A stretch of DNA of 64,000 nucleotides, taken from positions 8,763,001 to 8,827,000 of the forward strand of contig JANTQA010000036.1 of assembly GCA_027625915.1 (NCBI GenBank), given 5' to 3'. The DNA is from Anaeramoeba flamelloides (lineage: Eukaryota; Metamonada; Anaeramoebidae). Both the position numbers and the translations under genes were made by a program. Shown here piece after piece: positions 23,701 through 35,203 of the stretch. The notes beneath the pieces are model-generated. The model did no database searches. It worked only from the letters and a program-made list of their open reading frames with translations, and was not told where the DNA came from. How positions within the stretch are numbered: position 1 is the stretch's first letter; every line of letters starts with the position of its first letter.

Positions 23701-26700
23701 TTTAAGTCTCAACATTTTGACTTTCTTTATTTTTTGAAGAATCGGGTTTGAAAAACTTTACAAGTACTGTTGTCAAAAAAGCTCGCGCCGACTTGTTTAA
23801 CCCGTGTTTCAAAATCAAAAACCATGTTACTTTTTTATAAAATACCAATACATTAAATGATCAAAGAAAACCCACAATAAACCATAAGTAAATGTGGTAT
23901 AGATTTCTTAAAGTTATATTCTTTAAAAAGAAATTATAAAAATGAAGGATCAAATTTAAAAATTTTTATCAAAAAAATACTGTCAATTTTAAAGAGTTAA
24001 TTTTTATCATCAAAAAAAAAACCATAAATTTGGAGGGAAATTTGAATAGATGAGAATATTATGGAAAATTTTCAACTAAACTATTTTTCATAAATTTTGA
24101 CTCACTTTATAATGTTAATGGGAGTTGTTTTGAGGGTTTATTCCAGTATTCTTTACAAAAAATATTTACAAATTTTTTGGATCAGAATCATTTTTTCTAA
24201 TTTTGCAAATTTTAGTTTTGCTTTTTTCAAATTTTTTTTTTCTTTTGTTTTTCTTTTGTTTTTCTTTTATTTTTCTTTTTTTTTCTTTTTTCTTTGTTTT
24301 TTGAAAAATTTTTCTTTTTTTTTTTCTTTTTCTTTTTTTTTCTTTTTCTTTTTTTTTTTTTTCTTTTTTTTTTTAAAAGATCATGTGGAAAAAAAAAAGA
24401 GATCTTCGAAAAGACAAATAATCGCTAAGAAAATTGAGACTATGTAATGTCTTTGAAAATGGATTTAATTATTCATAAAAAATATTGTTGTTCAACTTTT
24501 TTCAGTGAAAGTTCAGTAATAAAAAAATGGGTAATGCTCATTTCAAAAATTGTGACTCACTTTTTTTTAGTTTTTGGTTTTATTTTTTTTAATTTTTAAT
24601 ATATCAGGCTTTTATATATTTAGAATGACTTAAAAGTGAATTACAAATCATATTTAGTTATTAATTGTTCTTGAATACTAAAGGATAAATTTTTTTTTTT
24701 CAATTTATTATTTCAAGTGAGTCACAATTTTTGAAAAAGAGTTTATTTGCATGAATAATTTAAATTTTACTGAAAAGATCGTGGAGTTTACCTTTAAAAT
24801 TGAATTGAACTTAGGTGTATTAATTGGGTAGATAATTAGGTGTTGCATTGGAACAAGATAAGAAAAAAGCCTGGCTTTTAGTTTGAAACACAGATTAGAG
24901 ACTTTGGGTAAGGGGTTTTTTGATCGTTATAATAAGAATTTCCAAATAAAGACCAAATTTAAAAAATCGTGGTTGTGTATTTTGAAAGTATAGAAATGTC
25001 TCACAAAAACCTTTTTGTTTAATTTATTCAATTAAAATACTGGTATTTGAATAATAAATTGGTAAAAATTTTCTCTTCATTTTCCCTATCTTCTTATATT
25101 TATCTTTTGCAAATCGAGATCAAGAAAGATATTGATATTTGTGGACTTTGAGTGTTTATTTGATGCTTTTTTATTGAACACACTGATGAAAGAAGAGCCC
25201 TAAACAAAAGTAATGTCTGATTCTGTATTGAAAAGAGGAGAATAAATGAAGTGAAAATTTTTTCCCATTAGGATTCAAATATCTAATGTGAAACACTAGT
25301 GTAAATATTCCAAATTACCAAGTGTGTGGTTGAGTAATTACTTTACGGAGGATTTCAAAATTGAATAAATGGAAATCAGATGAAATATTCCCCCCTTTAA
25401 AAATCAAATAATAGTATATACTGGTGTAAATATGGAATGTTATAATAAATATAGTTTTTACAATTTTAGAGATATATAAAGATTTCCCATGAATTTATCC
25501 AAATTTTGGTAATAGTAAATATAATATCTGATTATCTTATGGGACTAATAATAATTTTAATCAAAAAATCTTTTGATAAATACTAATCTTTCAATTTTTT
25601 TAAAAAATCATTTTTCAAACAAAGTATTGGTGTTCACCAAACGATTTTATATTGAAAATCCATTCAAACCCAAAAATCAAAACCGGTGTTTGGTTTACTA
25701 CTGTTAATTGCAAAATATAAAGATCAAAATTTTCATTCAGCTTTCCACAAAAATCACTTCACAATTATTAAACAAATCACTAAGTCCTTCATTCTAAAAG
25801 GGGAATTAATAATTTAAGCTCATTTTCCGAATTAAAAATTTGAAATGTTACATTATTAAGTAACTAGTCACTATTATTTTTTTTACTGACCAATTTCTAA
25901 ATAAGGATTCCTTATCTAAAAATATGCTTAATATTGAAAATAAACAGGGGGTTTCAAATCTAAGTAATTGGCAAAAAATTATCTCAATCTCTATTAAGTT
26001 TAGGTAAAAAAATTTAATAGAGATTATTTTCTTAAAAAAACTGTTTTTTTGGAATGTATTAATTATTTAAAATAAAGTATAAATAATTAATTTTCTCTTT
26101 AAGAATTAGGGCTTTTGATTTGTTTTATAATTGTGAATGTGAATCTTTTGGAAATCTGAATGGAAATTTTGCTGTATTTATTTTGCAACAAATAGTAGTA
26201 AACCAAATACCCGTTTTGATTTTTGGGTTTGAATGGATTTTCAATATAAAATTATTTGGTGAACACCAATACTTTGTTTGAAAAATGATTTTTTAAAAAA
26301 ATTGAAAGATTAGTATTTATCAAAAGATTTTTTGATTAAAATTCTTATTAGTCTATTAAGATAATCAGATATTATATTTACTATTACCAAATTGTGGGTA
26401 AATGCATGGAACTCTTTATTTATCTCTAAAATTGTAAAAACTCTATTTTTTACAACACTCCATATTTACACCTGTGTGTATATGTTTGGGGGAACCAATT
26501 TAAAAAAGTGGATAACAAAAGTTTTAAAAAGAGTTGGGTGTTTTGTTCGTTTTTTTTTTGAAACAGTTTGGTCAACACGTTTTGAAAACATGTAGTTCTT
26601 ACTTTTTGAAAATGGATTTTGTTGCTTTTAAGAAAACAAAAATAACGAATTTATGAGAAACTGATGAGTTTATTTTGGAAATAAACTCACAATCTTAAAA

Positions 26701-27369
26701 CCAAACTCACGGAATCGCTATTGTAAGTCTTCAATTTTCAAAAAAAAAGAAGCGTTTCATTCAAAATAAAAAAGTATTTACCTTTTCAATTTTTTTTAAG
26801 AGATCGGGGATTTTTGTTTTGTAAAGGTTTTGCATTTTGGTTTGCATTGAAATTGACATTGCCTTTACAATCTTGCGGTTTCCCCAAAGTATCGAATGTT
26901 GTAGTGCAGACCATCCATCCGATCCTTTCACCAAGGGATCGGCACCATATTTTAATAACAATTCTACCATTTCCAAATTGTCGTTTTCGATTGCAATTAA
27001 TAATGGGTTCATTTCATCCTTTGGATCTTGTACATTTATGTCTTCTATTCTTTCTTCTAAGAATAGTTGTTTTAATGTTTCAATTTCATTTTTTTTTACA
27101 GCCTTGAGGAATTCTTGACTGCTAATTGCACTTTGTTTATTTTCTTTTGTCTTGGATTTATTTTTTAGTTCTTCTTGTTCTTCTTCCTCTTGTTCTTGTT
27201 CTTGTTCTTGTTCTTGCTCTTGCTCTTCTTGCTCTTCAATTTCTATTTCTATTTCTTTTACTTTTTCGTCTTCAAAGTCTGTTTCAGTTTTGAATTCTTT
27301 TTGATCTAAAGACGGTGTTTTATCCAAATTCTTATTTTCTGTTTTTGTTAATTTTTGATCTTGGTCCAT
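20755..27369 (-). CDS. ANKRD13-type ankyrin / GPCR-chaperone-domain protein
   Basis: Exon 1 is 27369-26782 and exon 2 is 21981-20755 on the minus strand. The donor GTAAAT follows a complete Lys codon, and the acceptor ACCACAAG precedes TTACCC; both are phase 0, giving 604 residues. The junction reads LLKKIEK-LPNFNMRIKWE, matching the LLxKLRxAPDFYVEMKWEF region of ANKRD13 proteins. In order: an acidic Glu/Gln tract (about 40-68), ankyrin repeats (84-172, with LLLKYGADP and GWSALQHSILWG), then the GPCR-chaperone-type domain (197-470) with WKRGN (247-251), TGWFG (323-327) and FPVKIEIPVFP (435-445). The tail (491-604) is a Glu/Lys/Asn repeat. Metazoan ANKRD13A/B/D bind ubiquitinated receptors on endosomes; their ubiquitin-interacting motifs are not visible here, so only an endosomal/ER adaptor role can be suggested. 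The 4.8-kb intron carries at least five repeat elements. Confidence 0.88.
20800..21095 (-). repeat. Hexanucleotide-type coding minisatellite
   Basis: Imperfect GAAAAT/GAAAAG repeats encode the Glu-Asn/Glu-Lys tail of the ANKRD13-type protein. Opposite-strand and frame-shifted ORFs over it (poly-Phe/Ser, poly-Lys) are shadows. Confidence 0.9.
23766..24060 (-). mobile_element. Family I element, truncated copy
   Basis: The sequence CTGTTGTCAAAAAAGCTCG and the following CCCGTGTTTCAAAAT match the right end, inverted, of the copies at 36500 and 44683. The opposite end is missing; the next element starts at 24079. Confidence 0.45.
24079..24743 (+). mobile_element. TA-flanked element, family A, copy 2
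   Basis: 665 bases bordered by TA (24077-24078 and 24744-24745), with inverse ends AACTATTTTTCA...TTTGACTCAC and GTGAGTCACAATTTTTGA...GAGTT. A third inverted copy of the GTGACTCAC motif sits in the middle (about 24548). The T-rich centre yields a read-through ORF that recurs in other copies only because the element does. Located in the ANKRD13-type gene intron. Confidence 0.8.
25039..25285. mobile_element. Family O foldback element, copy 2
   Basis: Ends ACTGGTATTTGAAT...AAATTTTCTCTTC and GAAGTGAAAATTTTTTCCC...ATTCAAATATCT are inverse over about 45 bases. The same ends border the element at 46911-47066. Confidence 0.55.
25421..26473. mobile_element. Large foldback element (arms about 300-400 bases)
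   Basis: 25421-25717 is the reverse complement of 26179-26473 with scattered mismatches (for example AAAGTATTGGTGTTCACCAA on the left, its inverse on the right). Weaker complementarity continues inward to about 25825 and 26060. The spacer contains a family C element (25860-26031). In the ANKRD13-type pre-mRNA this would form a very long duplex. Confidence 0.75.
25860..26031 (-). mobile_element. TTAA-flanked MITE, family C, copy 2
   Basis: 172 bases between TTAA at 25856-25859 and 26032-26035, reverse orientation, aligning end to end with the copy at 57519. It sits at the centre of the large foldback element. Confidence 0.75.
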
Positions 27370-29600
27370 TTTTTGTGTTTTTGTATTTTAGTTCTGAACG
27401 CTTAGGTTTTAGTTTGATTTAAAACAAAACTTTAAAAAATGAATCTGTGAGTTTGCATCTTTTATTAGATCGCAATAAAAAATTAGAACGTATTCTACTC
27501 ACACAGACTTCGGAAATGTTCTACAAAACTGTCGAAACATTTTAACACATTTTGGAAGTTTTTTTGAAAAGTTAAATATAATTTTAAATAATTTATTTTT
27601 CAATTAAGAGTCACTAATAGTTTTATTAATTGTTCGTTTGTAACTCATGGGGGTTTGAGTAATTGTGTTATTTTCCATTTTCTTCACATAAAAAATTATT
27701 TTTTATTTAATTATGTTTGAGATTAGAATCTTGACTATTCAACGAAGTACAATGTTTAATAATATAAATATGACACTCAAATATTATTTGTCTTCTAAAT
27801 AATGAAATATATAAATCCTTATTTTACAGTAAAGATAAGAGAATTTTTTTTTGTTTACAGTTAAAGTAAAAATAGTTTGTTAATGAAGCAGGCAAAATTA
27901 AACTTTATTTAAGAATTTTTGTTTTGTCAATTTTAACGAAAAAACTTTTAATTGGTGTAACTAGATATTGAAACTTTAGAAAACACAACTCCATATGCTG
28001 CACTGTTTGTGAAAAGAAAACAAACTCAAAATAAAACAGAGTTGAATCTTAAATTTTTTGATTTTTTTCACAATTTTTTTTGGAATGAAATATTTAATTT
28101 TATTAAATTAGGTTTTGGATCTATAAATGTGCTTATACAAATGAGTGAAAATAGTCTTAGAATAAACCAAAAAGAGAGACTGAGAAGGTGTTTATATTGA
28201 ACCCAATATTTTATTTTAGAAGACGTAACCAGAAAGATTACCTTCTCCAAATAAACTTGTTGAAATCAAAGATGAATAAAAACTAAAAGTCGATAAAACT
28301 CTTTTTTTTATGATTTATTTTAACTTTATCTTCTTAATTTGAAAGAAGAACAAGAAATGATTCTCCTTGGATTAACAGAACCCCTTTACGATTTATTCTT
28401 ATTTATCAAAATATATTTTATCATAAATGTTTTTTCACTATTTTCAAGGTTTACAATCCCTAAAATTTAAAAAAAGATTAACAAGTAACTACACCCAACT
28501 CAAGTTAAATTTTTTTTAAATTTCAGGGCATGAACACCTAAAGAATAAAAGTCAAATTACAGAAAATTGTTTGAGAGATCAAGACAAAAGGATTTAATTT
28601 ACAAAATTGAAATATTCATATCAAAAGGTTCAACTCAAAGAAAAAGAAAATCTGGGGAAAAAATTTAAGGGTCGAAACACTATATCTTAATTATATACTA
28701 GATTTCCCAAATGTAATAGAATAATTATTTTAGGGATGAAATAAACTTGATATAACAAACCCATCTTACCAACTATAGAAATATTCATCATCATTTTACA
28801 AAAAGAGTTAATTTTTCCCAATTTTAGTCTCAGTCCAAAGATCTAATCCTTTTGGTTTGTATTTTTAGATTGAAAAAAAGAAAAAAAATAAATTTTATAT
28901 CAAAACATTTTTGTTTGTAAAGAATCTCACCGTTATTAATTTCTGAGAGTCAATAAAAATCAATAACCTTGATCTTTTAATCTTATTTTAAAAATCGAAG
29001 AATAATTAATCAAATATTGAATAATTGAAAATTCTAAAAAAATCGAATATTCCATTCATTTCCAAATAATTAATAAATTTCTTGAAATTTAAAAGATTTC
29101 GTTATTGAATCTTTCACCAATATACAGAGTATAAGAAGGAATTGTTATCATTAAAAAAAGTTATTTGAGAATTTTGATTGATTTTTTTTTTTTTTTTATT
29201 TAGAATTCTTAATTTAAGGACTACGTTCCCACCCTTAAGGGGGTTGAGTAATTGTGTTATTTCACTTTCGCTTCTCAGTAAAAATTTTCAAACCGAAAAA
29301 ATGGACAAAAAAAAAAAAACATTTTTTGTCATCTTTACCTTTTCACGGAGACTATTTTTCTTTGTTTTTCAATGAAAAGGAAAATTGAAAATAACCAAAA
29401 AAATAATTGCAAAAAATGGCTTTTGGGGATTTTCAAGTGCATTTCAAATTTCGGAACATTTCAAACTTGTAAAAGTAAATTTAAAAAATATGTAGAACAG
29501 CTCAAGAAAATAGTGTGAGTTCCGAAAGTTGAAATGGAAATTCTAAATTATTTAAATCAAAATTTAGCATGATCTAACAAGGTAAAAATAGTGAAAAATT
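27370..29600. other. Region upstream of the ANKRD13-type gene, no recognised gene
   Basis: Contains the presumed promoter of the minus-strand gene immediately right of 27369. A diverged direct repeat around GTTTGAGTAATTGTGTTAT occurs at 27650 and 29238 (the latter after TTAA). Short ORFs here lack coding composition. Confidence 0.4.
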
Positions 29601-29610
29601 TTTTTTTTTT

Positions 29611-29690
29611 TATTGTTGAAGAGAGGTGATTCAACAAAATTACCTCCTATTTGCCTGAAACCCTAAAATTGTATTTAGGGTTTTTTTATC
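29611..29690 (-). mobile_element. LINE 3'-end fragment (possible)
   Basis: The minus strand resembles the AGGG...GAGG(A/T)...CTCTTCAA-type 3' end found at 62050, 63030 and 59650. Too short for certainty. Confidence 0.3.
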
Positions 29691-30119
29691 CTAACTGTAA
29701 TGTAAGCAGGATTACATCTCAAAGGATATCTTTTCTTTAAAAAATGAAAAGAATAAATTATTACGGAAAAAAAGACAAGAAAAAGAGTAAGAAAAGCAAG
29801 AAATGAAAGAGTCAAAAAATAATAGAAAAAAGAAAAAACTTCAGTGAAAAGTTTTTTTTGTGCCCCAAGTGTTGAATGGGCTGGTGGTTGTTTCCTTTTA
29901 TGTCGTTTTTTTTTGGATCGCCACCATAGGTTGTTTTAATAAAGAGTTCTAAATATTTGAACAACTATAGATCAAATGAAAAAGGCTGTTTATTAAATTT
30001 TGATTTAGAACTTTATAGATGGGTTGAATCTAAAAAGCTCTGGTTTTTAAGAATAAGATTTGGTTTTCGAAATTTTCTTTTCAGTTGCTTTGCTTTTTTT
30101 TTTTTATTTTATTTTTTTT

Positions 30120-30330
30120 TTTTTTTTGTAAGTTTCCCAAATCTTGTTTTCGCAAAATCCCAGTACAAGATACTGACTCGACAGCAAAAACCCAGTCCAA
30201 GTAACGACTCGACAGATAGTATGGAAAGTCCAATTCGGTTCACTTTGGTTGGTTTCAGATCGCATTCGTTGGATTCAGTTCAGTAACATAAGTCCTCTTC
30301 GAAGATCTGATCATGAACAAGTTTGGTTGG
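30120..30330 (+). other. Locally G+C-richer segment with an internal direct repeat
   Basis: Two diverged units (CCCAGTACAAGATACTGACT and CCCAGTCCAAGTAACGACT, each followed by CGACAG) lie 30 bases apart. No family recognised; it could be a gene relic or a short repeat fragment. Confidence 0.3.
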
Positions 30331-30364
30331 GTTAGTCATGACCAGGTCAACCAATTCTTATAAT

Positions 30365-30476
30365 GATTTTTTATACTTTTTACCTTTCCCAAACACCTAA
30401 AAAAACAAAAAGAGAAACCTAGAGCCCAAGCAACTTAAGAAGGGAAATTTGGAAAAGGTAAAAAGTATAAAAAATC
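30365..30476. repeat. Hairpin, arms 29 bases, loop 54
   Basis: GATTTTTTATACTTTTTACC on the left is mirrored at 30448-30476 with about two mismatches across 29 bases. Confidence 0.75.
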
Positions 30477-32000
30477 AAAAATTGTGAAAATTGTTGAAAT
30501 TGTGAAAATTTCAGATTTTTTCTAAAAGAAATTCTCATTGGACATATATTACTTGTATTGCATAACTTATTCAAGGGTGATTTTATCCATTATTTTACTG
30601 TTTTCACCTAAAAACTTAGTCCTTAAATTCTGGATTTTTGTTTGAATATATTTATAAAACTTGAGAAATAATCAGAAAGTTTATTGATACTATTAATCCT
30701 TCGATTTTTATTAAAAACCCACCTAAATTATTAAAATTAAGTTATTAATAGCTGATGAACACAAATAAAATTAAAAATTATTGCTTTAAGTGTTAAGGTG
30801 AATTTTAAAGGTCTGAAAAGGTATTTTGGGACAATTTTTACAATATTTTTTGGTTCTTTTTCTGGTATATTTTGGCAAACAAAAAGAAAATATAGATGAG
30901 AAACTTTTCTTTGAATAAAAAAACATTTTTTTTCAAGTTTAAAATAATTATTGTAATTTCTCTAAAACTAAGTAGATTTTTTCTACTTAGTTATTCCAAA
31001 ACCTTTGTTGTTTAATATTTAGAGTGTGTTTTAGTCCACACCCTTTACAGACAAGAATATTTCTTTCTTTTTTCATAAAAAATAACTTTTTTTGCAATAA
31101 TTTGGATATATATACCTCACTACTTTTCAAAAATGAATAAAAAAGGATCAAATATTTAAAATAAAAACAATCATATCAGATAAGGATTTTTTAAATTGGT
31201 TAGGTATTGCAGTAATCAGATTTTTACTTTGTTTTTCAATTTCAAGATGCGTTAAATTTTTTTTTTTGAATTTTTTATTGACTTAACTTGATTTTTTTTT
31301 TGGGTAAAGAGTTCCGAAAGCAAGATTCAATATTATTTTTTTTTCAAAATAGGAAATAAATAATTTTCAAATCAAACAAATTCATCTCTTAATCTTTATT
31401 TCTCATTGAAAGTATTCAAAAAATATCCATTTTTTTCCAAACAAATAAAATGAGATGAATTGAATGAAAATAGCAATTAAAATCTATTTTGGAATTCTTT
31501 CTAAATAAACAAGTAATGTATTTCTCAAATATTTTACAAATAAAAATAATTTGATGAAGTATTAAAAATAAAAGCAAAATAAAGAATAAATATTTGTATC
31601 AAATATTACAGATAAGAGAAAGAAATAAAATATTTTTTTTTCTTTACTAATCTTTTCATTTTTTTGATTTAGATTTTTGAATTAATTGTAAAAATATTAT
31701 ACTAGATTATATTCCACCACCGATTTATTAAACTATTAATTTATTTGGCTATATAAATAATTTTAATACTTCTGGTTTCACAAAAATAGTGATACACAAA
31801 TTTGGTTGGATGTACCTACCCCTTTAATATTTTTTTTTATATTCAATTGTCTGTAGCAATTACTTTTTGTGACTTAACTTTGATTATTCACTTTAAAAAT
31901 ATGGCAACTTTAAAGATATGATTCAAATTTTTTTTTTTCAGAAAATTTAAAAGTTAAGAAAAACAGTTTCATCTTCCAATTTTCTAAATTTATCTCTTAA

Positions 32001-32551
32001 GGTTTACAATCCCTGAAATTTGAAAAAAAAGATTATCTTGTCTTGAGGACAGTGACGAGTCGATTTTGTTCTTAGCTGATCGATCTTGGATTTGGTATGA
32101 GTTTTAAAAGTGGTTCAAAAAGGCAATTTTGGACAATTTATTTTTTTTATTTCCGAAATCCGAATTGAAGAGTTTAAGATTAATTCGCTGGAACTTAAGT
32201 TATAAAAAAATGTGGTTTGTAGGCTGTTGATTGAAATTTTTAATTAAGTTTAGTTTTATTGGGAGATTTTAAAAAAAATATTTTTTCACCTAGTTAATAG
32301 ACAAAAAAGTAAATCAAGATTCTTTTCTACAACCCAAAATTCAAAAGTTATTCTTGAACACCTATCAATATATTAAACTTACACTCTTCAATTCGGATTT
32401 CGGAAATAAAAAAAATAAATTGTCAAAATTTGTTTTTTTCAACCACTATTAAAATCCATACCAAGTACAAGATTGATCAGCTAAGAACCAAATCGACAAC
32501 TCAACACTCACTACAAGATAATCTTTTTTCAAATTTCAGGGATTGTAATCC
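32001..32551. mobile_element. TTAA-flanked foldback element (family D), arms about 180 bases
   Basis: Lies between TTAA at 31997-32000 and 32552-32555. The ends are GGTTTACAATCCCTGAAATT and its near inverse, and complementarity continues through CCGAAATCCGAATTGAAGAG at about 32180, mirrored near 32385. No coding frame. A partial related copy occurs at about 28448-28530. Confidence 0.8.
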
Positions 32552-32555
32552 TTAA

Positions 32556-33386
32556 GGGAGTAGCCATGGTAAAGAAAAATTTTTCATTTTTTTGATATTT
32601 TAAAAAGGATCAGAAAATAACCTTTTTTACTTTGGGAATATATTATTTGATTTTTATTATTTTGTGTACTTCATTCTTTAGATTTTTTAATTTTTTTTTT
32701 CCAAAAGTTTTAAAGAAATTACCACAATAAAATCTTGAATTGAATTGCTTAAAATAGTATTTCCAATTGTGAATGACTTATCTTTAATCCTTATTTCAAG
32801 ATTCTGTTGTGGCATCTAATTTTTTCATTTCTTATTTTTTCAAAATTTTTCAATTTTATTAATCATAATTTCAAAAAAAGTAATAATAAAAAAATTGTTT
32901 TATCAATGGCATTTGTGATAAATGGATTTTATTAAAAAAGAACGAAAAAATTTCAATTGGAAGTATCACAAAAGGAAATAAGAAATTATGGTTTTAATAG
33001 CTAGAAGGATTCCAAACTTAATAATAATTGTCCCACAATATATCTGATTAGGGGTTTAAATACTTGGATTTGGTGGAATAGGATAAGTGAATATGATTAT
33101 ATTTTATCAAATTTTAAACCACAAAATAGCTATAAGTTTTATTATAAGAATCTAAAATTATCTTCTAAAAAAAAAAAAAAAAACTATTTTAATTACAATA
33201 AAATGAAACCAATTTTATCAATTCAATTCTCTTTTTTTTTTATTATTTAGTACGACAAAAAAAAAAAATATCAAATAATTTTTACAAAAAGTTTTTAGAG
33301 AATGTACAATCATACACCACTAAAATAAAATACTTCATTCTCATCTACCTCAAAATTTTATCCTGTTTTATGGTGTAGCTACCTCC
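32556..33386. mobile_element. TTAA-flanked element (family K), abutting family D
   Basis: Starts GGGAGTAGCCATGGTA after the TTAA at 32552-32555, and ends TGGTGTAGCTACCTCC before TTAA at 33387-33390. The ends are imperfect inverses. The single TTAA at 32552 serves both this and the preceding element. No coding frame seen. Confidence 0.6.
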
Positions 33387-34219
33387 TTAAATGTTGGGAA
33401 ATCTATAAATCCCAACTTAAAATTTCACTTTTTATTCTTTTTGTTATCAAGTTAACGGGAAGGACACAAAAATACTTCAAAATTCTCTCGAAGGATGGTT
33501 ACACTTTGGAATTTATGATTTCTGTGATTTCGTAAAATTATTGTTAGACAATTTAAAATTTTTTTATTTTTGAAATAACCTCTTTTTTGGTTTCAACAAA
33601 AAAGTATCAAAACATTTTTATTAAAGGATGAGAAAAATTGAGTGATTAAATACAAATTATACAATATTCAGAACTAATCGATAATAAGATACGAAAAAAA
33701 GAATTCAATTATTTAAAAAAGAATTAAATTTGTGTTTGATTGGAAATTATTCTTTATAAAAATTTATTTTAGAAAAAAAAATTTATTTTAGAAAAAAAAA
33801 GAAATTTTGAAAATGGGAAATGAAATTATTACTAAAATCTAATACAAGAATAATTAATTAGATTATAATGATAAAAAATTAATCCAATAAAGGTATTTGA
33901 GATCAAATCAATAGAAAAGTAATTATTTTTTCATTTTTTTTACTTAACTTTTATACAACTTGAATAAGTTTTTTTATATATGATCTTCATAAGATCTTGA
34001 AAATATTTATTTTTTTTAATGCACTTGGAAATTATGATTCTTTATCAAATTTTTTTAAGAATAAAATAGAAATCAGGACATTTTCGTCGGGTGTCCTATA
34101 GTGCTATCATGTGATACAGAGTGGAGTGTTTTTTTTTTTTTTTTTTTGAGGTTTTCTATTTTACCTGTAATACCATTTTTCAATTTTTGATGAGTAAGAA
34201 AAAGAACAAGATTATATGT

Positions 34220-34300
34220 GCATAGTTGGCCGAGTGGTTAAGGCGTTGGATTCAAGTCCCAATGGAGTAATCCGCACAGGTTCGAGTCCTGTACTATGCA
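34220..34300 (+). tRNA. tRNA-Leu (CAA), copy 1
   Basis: 81 bases. Acceptor arms GCATAGT/ACTATGC pair perfectly, D arm GCC/GGC, anticodon loop TTCAAGT (anticodon CAA, reading UUG), a long variable arm closing GGA/TCC, T arm ACAGG/CCTGT and discriminator A, as expected of type II tRNA-Leu. Internal A box TGGCCGAGTGG and B box GGTTCGAGTCC are present, and a T run for Pol III termination follows. The closing pair of the anticodon stem is A-C. No CCA is encoded. Confidence 0.95.
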
Positions 34301-34489
34301 AATATTATTTTTTTTTATCTTTTTTTTCTTTGTCTTGAATTAGATTATTTTTTTTTGCAAATGGAAAGTTTTCCATTTTCATAATTTTTTTATTTTCTTT
34401 TCTTATTTTTTTTGTTTTGTGTTTTTTGTTTTCTAGGAGAAAATACTCTTCAATTTTTGATAAGTAAGAAAAAGAGCAAGATTATATGT

Positions 34490-34570
34490 GCATAGTTGGC
34501 CGAGTGGTTAAGGCGTTGGATTCAAGTCCCAATGGAGTAATCCGCACAGGTTCGAGTCCTGTACTATGCA
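34490..34570 (+). tRNA. tRNA-Leu (CAA), copy 2
   Basis: Identical in sequence to the copy 270 bases upstream, including the A-C mismatch at the base of the anticodon stem, and followed by a T run. Both should be functional Pol III genes. Confidence 0.95.
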
Positions 34571-35203
34571 AATATTATTTTTTTATCTTTCTTTTTCTTT
34601 GTCTTGAATTAGATTATTTTTTGTTGACAATGGAAAGTTTTCCATTTTCATAATTTTTTTATTTTCTTCCATTATTTTTTTTGTTTTGCTTTCTTAACTT
34701 CTAATATGGTTATTTTTGATGGAGAATAAAATCCAACAAGATCAACTATTTTTGAGTAACACATAATAACACAGAAAAATATGGTACGAAATAAAAACAG
34801 CAACAAAGAAGAATATGATCAGAAAACGACTACCAACAAAGTCGAACAATTGTTACGTTTTTGTAAATTTTTAATAATCGATATCTTGAAGATTGAAAAA
34901 AAAACTTACTTGAGCAATTAAAGAGATGACCTAGAATTTAGAAACAACAAGATCAGCTGAAATGAGTCCATTTACCTGTTGAGATCAAATGATTGTCATT
35001 ACTGTTAAAATTAAATTGCTTAAATTAAAATTTTGTATCAGAAGTTCAATAAGCAAGCAACCTGAAATCAAAACTCAAAGAAATCATTTCAAATAGATTT
35101 TGTCGTGATCTTTTGCATTGTTCAAGAAATAAATTCGTAAAATCTTTTGGTGACTAGAATCAAAATTTTGTTCTATCACTTGGAAAATAACAGTATCTAA
35201 ACG

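Larger units (their letters stand above)
34181..34690 (+). repeat. Tandem duplication, period 270 bases, carrying a tRNA gene
   Basis: 34181-34420 and 34451-34690 are nearly identical, including flanks on both sides of the tRNA (upstream CAATTTTTGAT(G/A)AGTAAG, downstream TGGAAAGTTTTCCATTTTC). The tRNA portions are identical; the flanks differ at a few positions, so the event is recent or the tRNA is under selection. Confidence 0.95.

Noticed and set aside
24097..24447. 116-residue ORF starting MTHFIM
   Set aside because: Similar ORFs at 38062 and 42003 (minus) occur only because family A copies share sequence; low complexity, no codon conservation.
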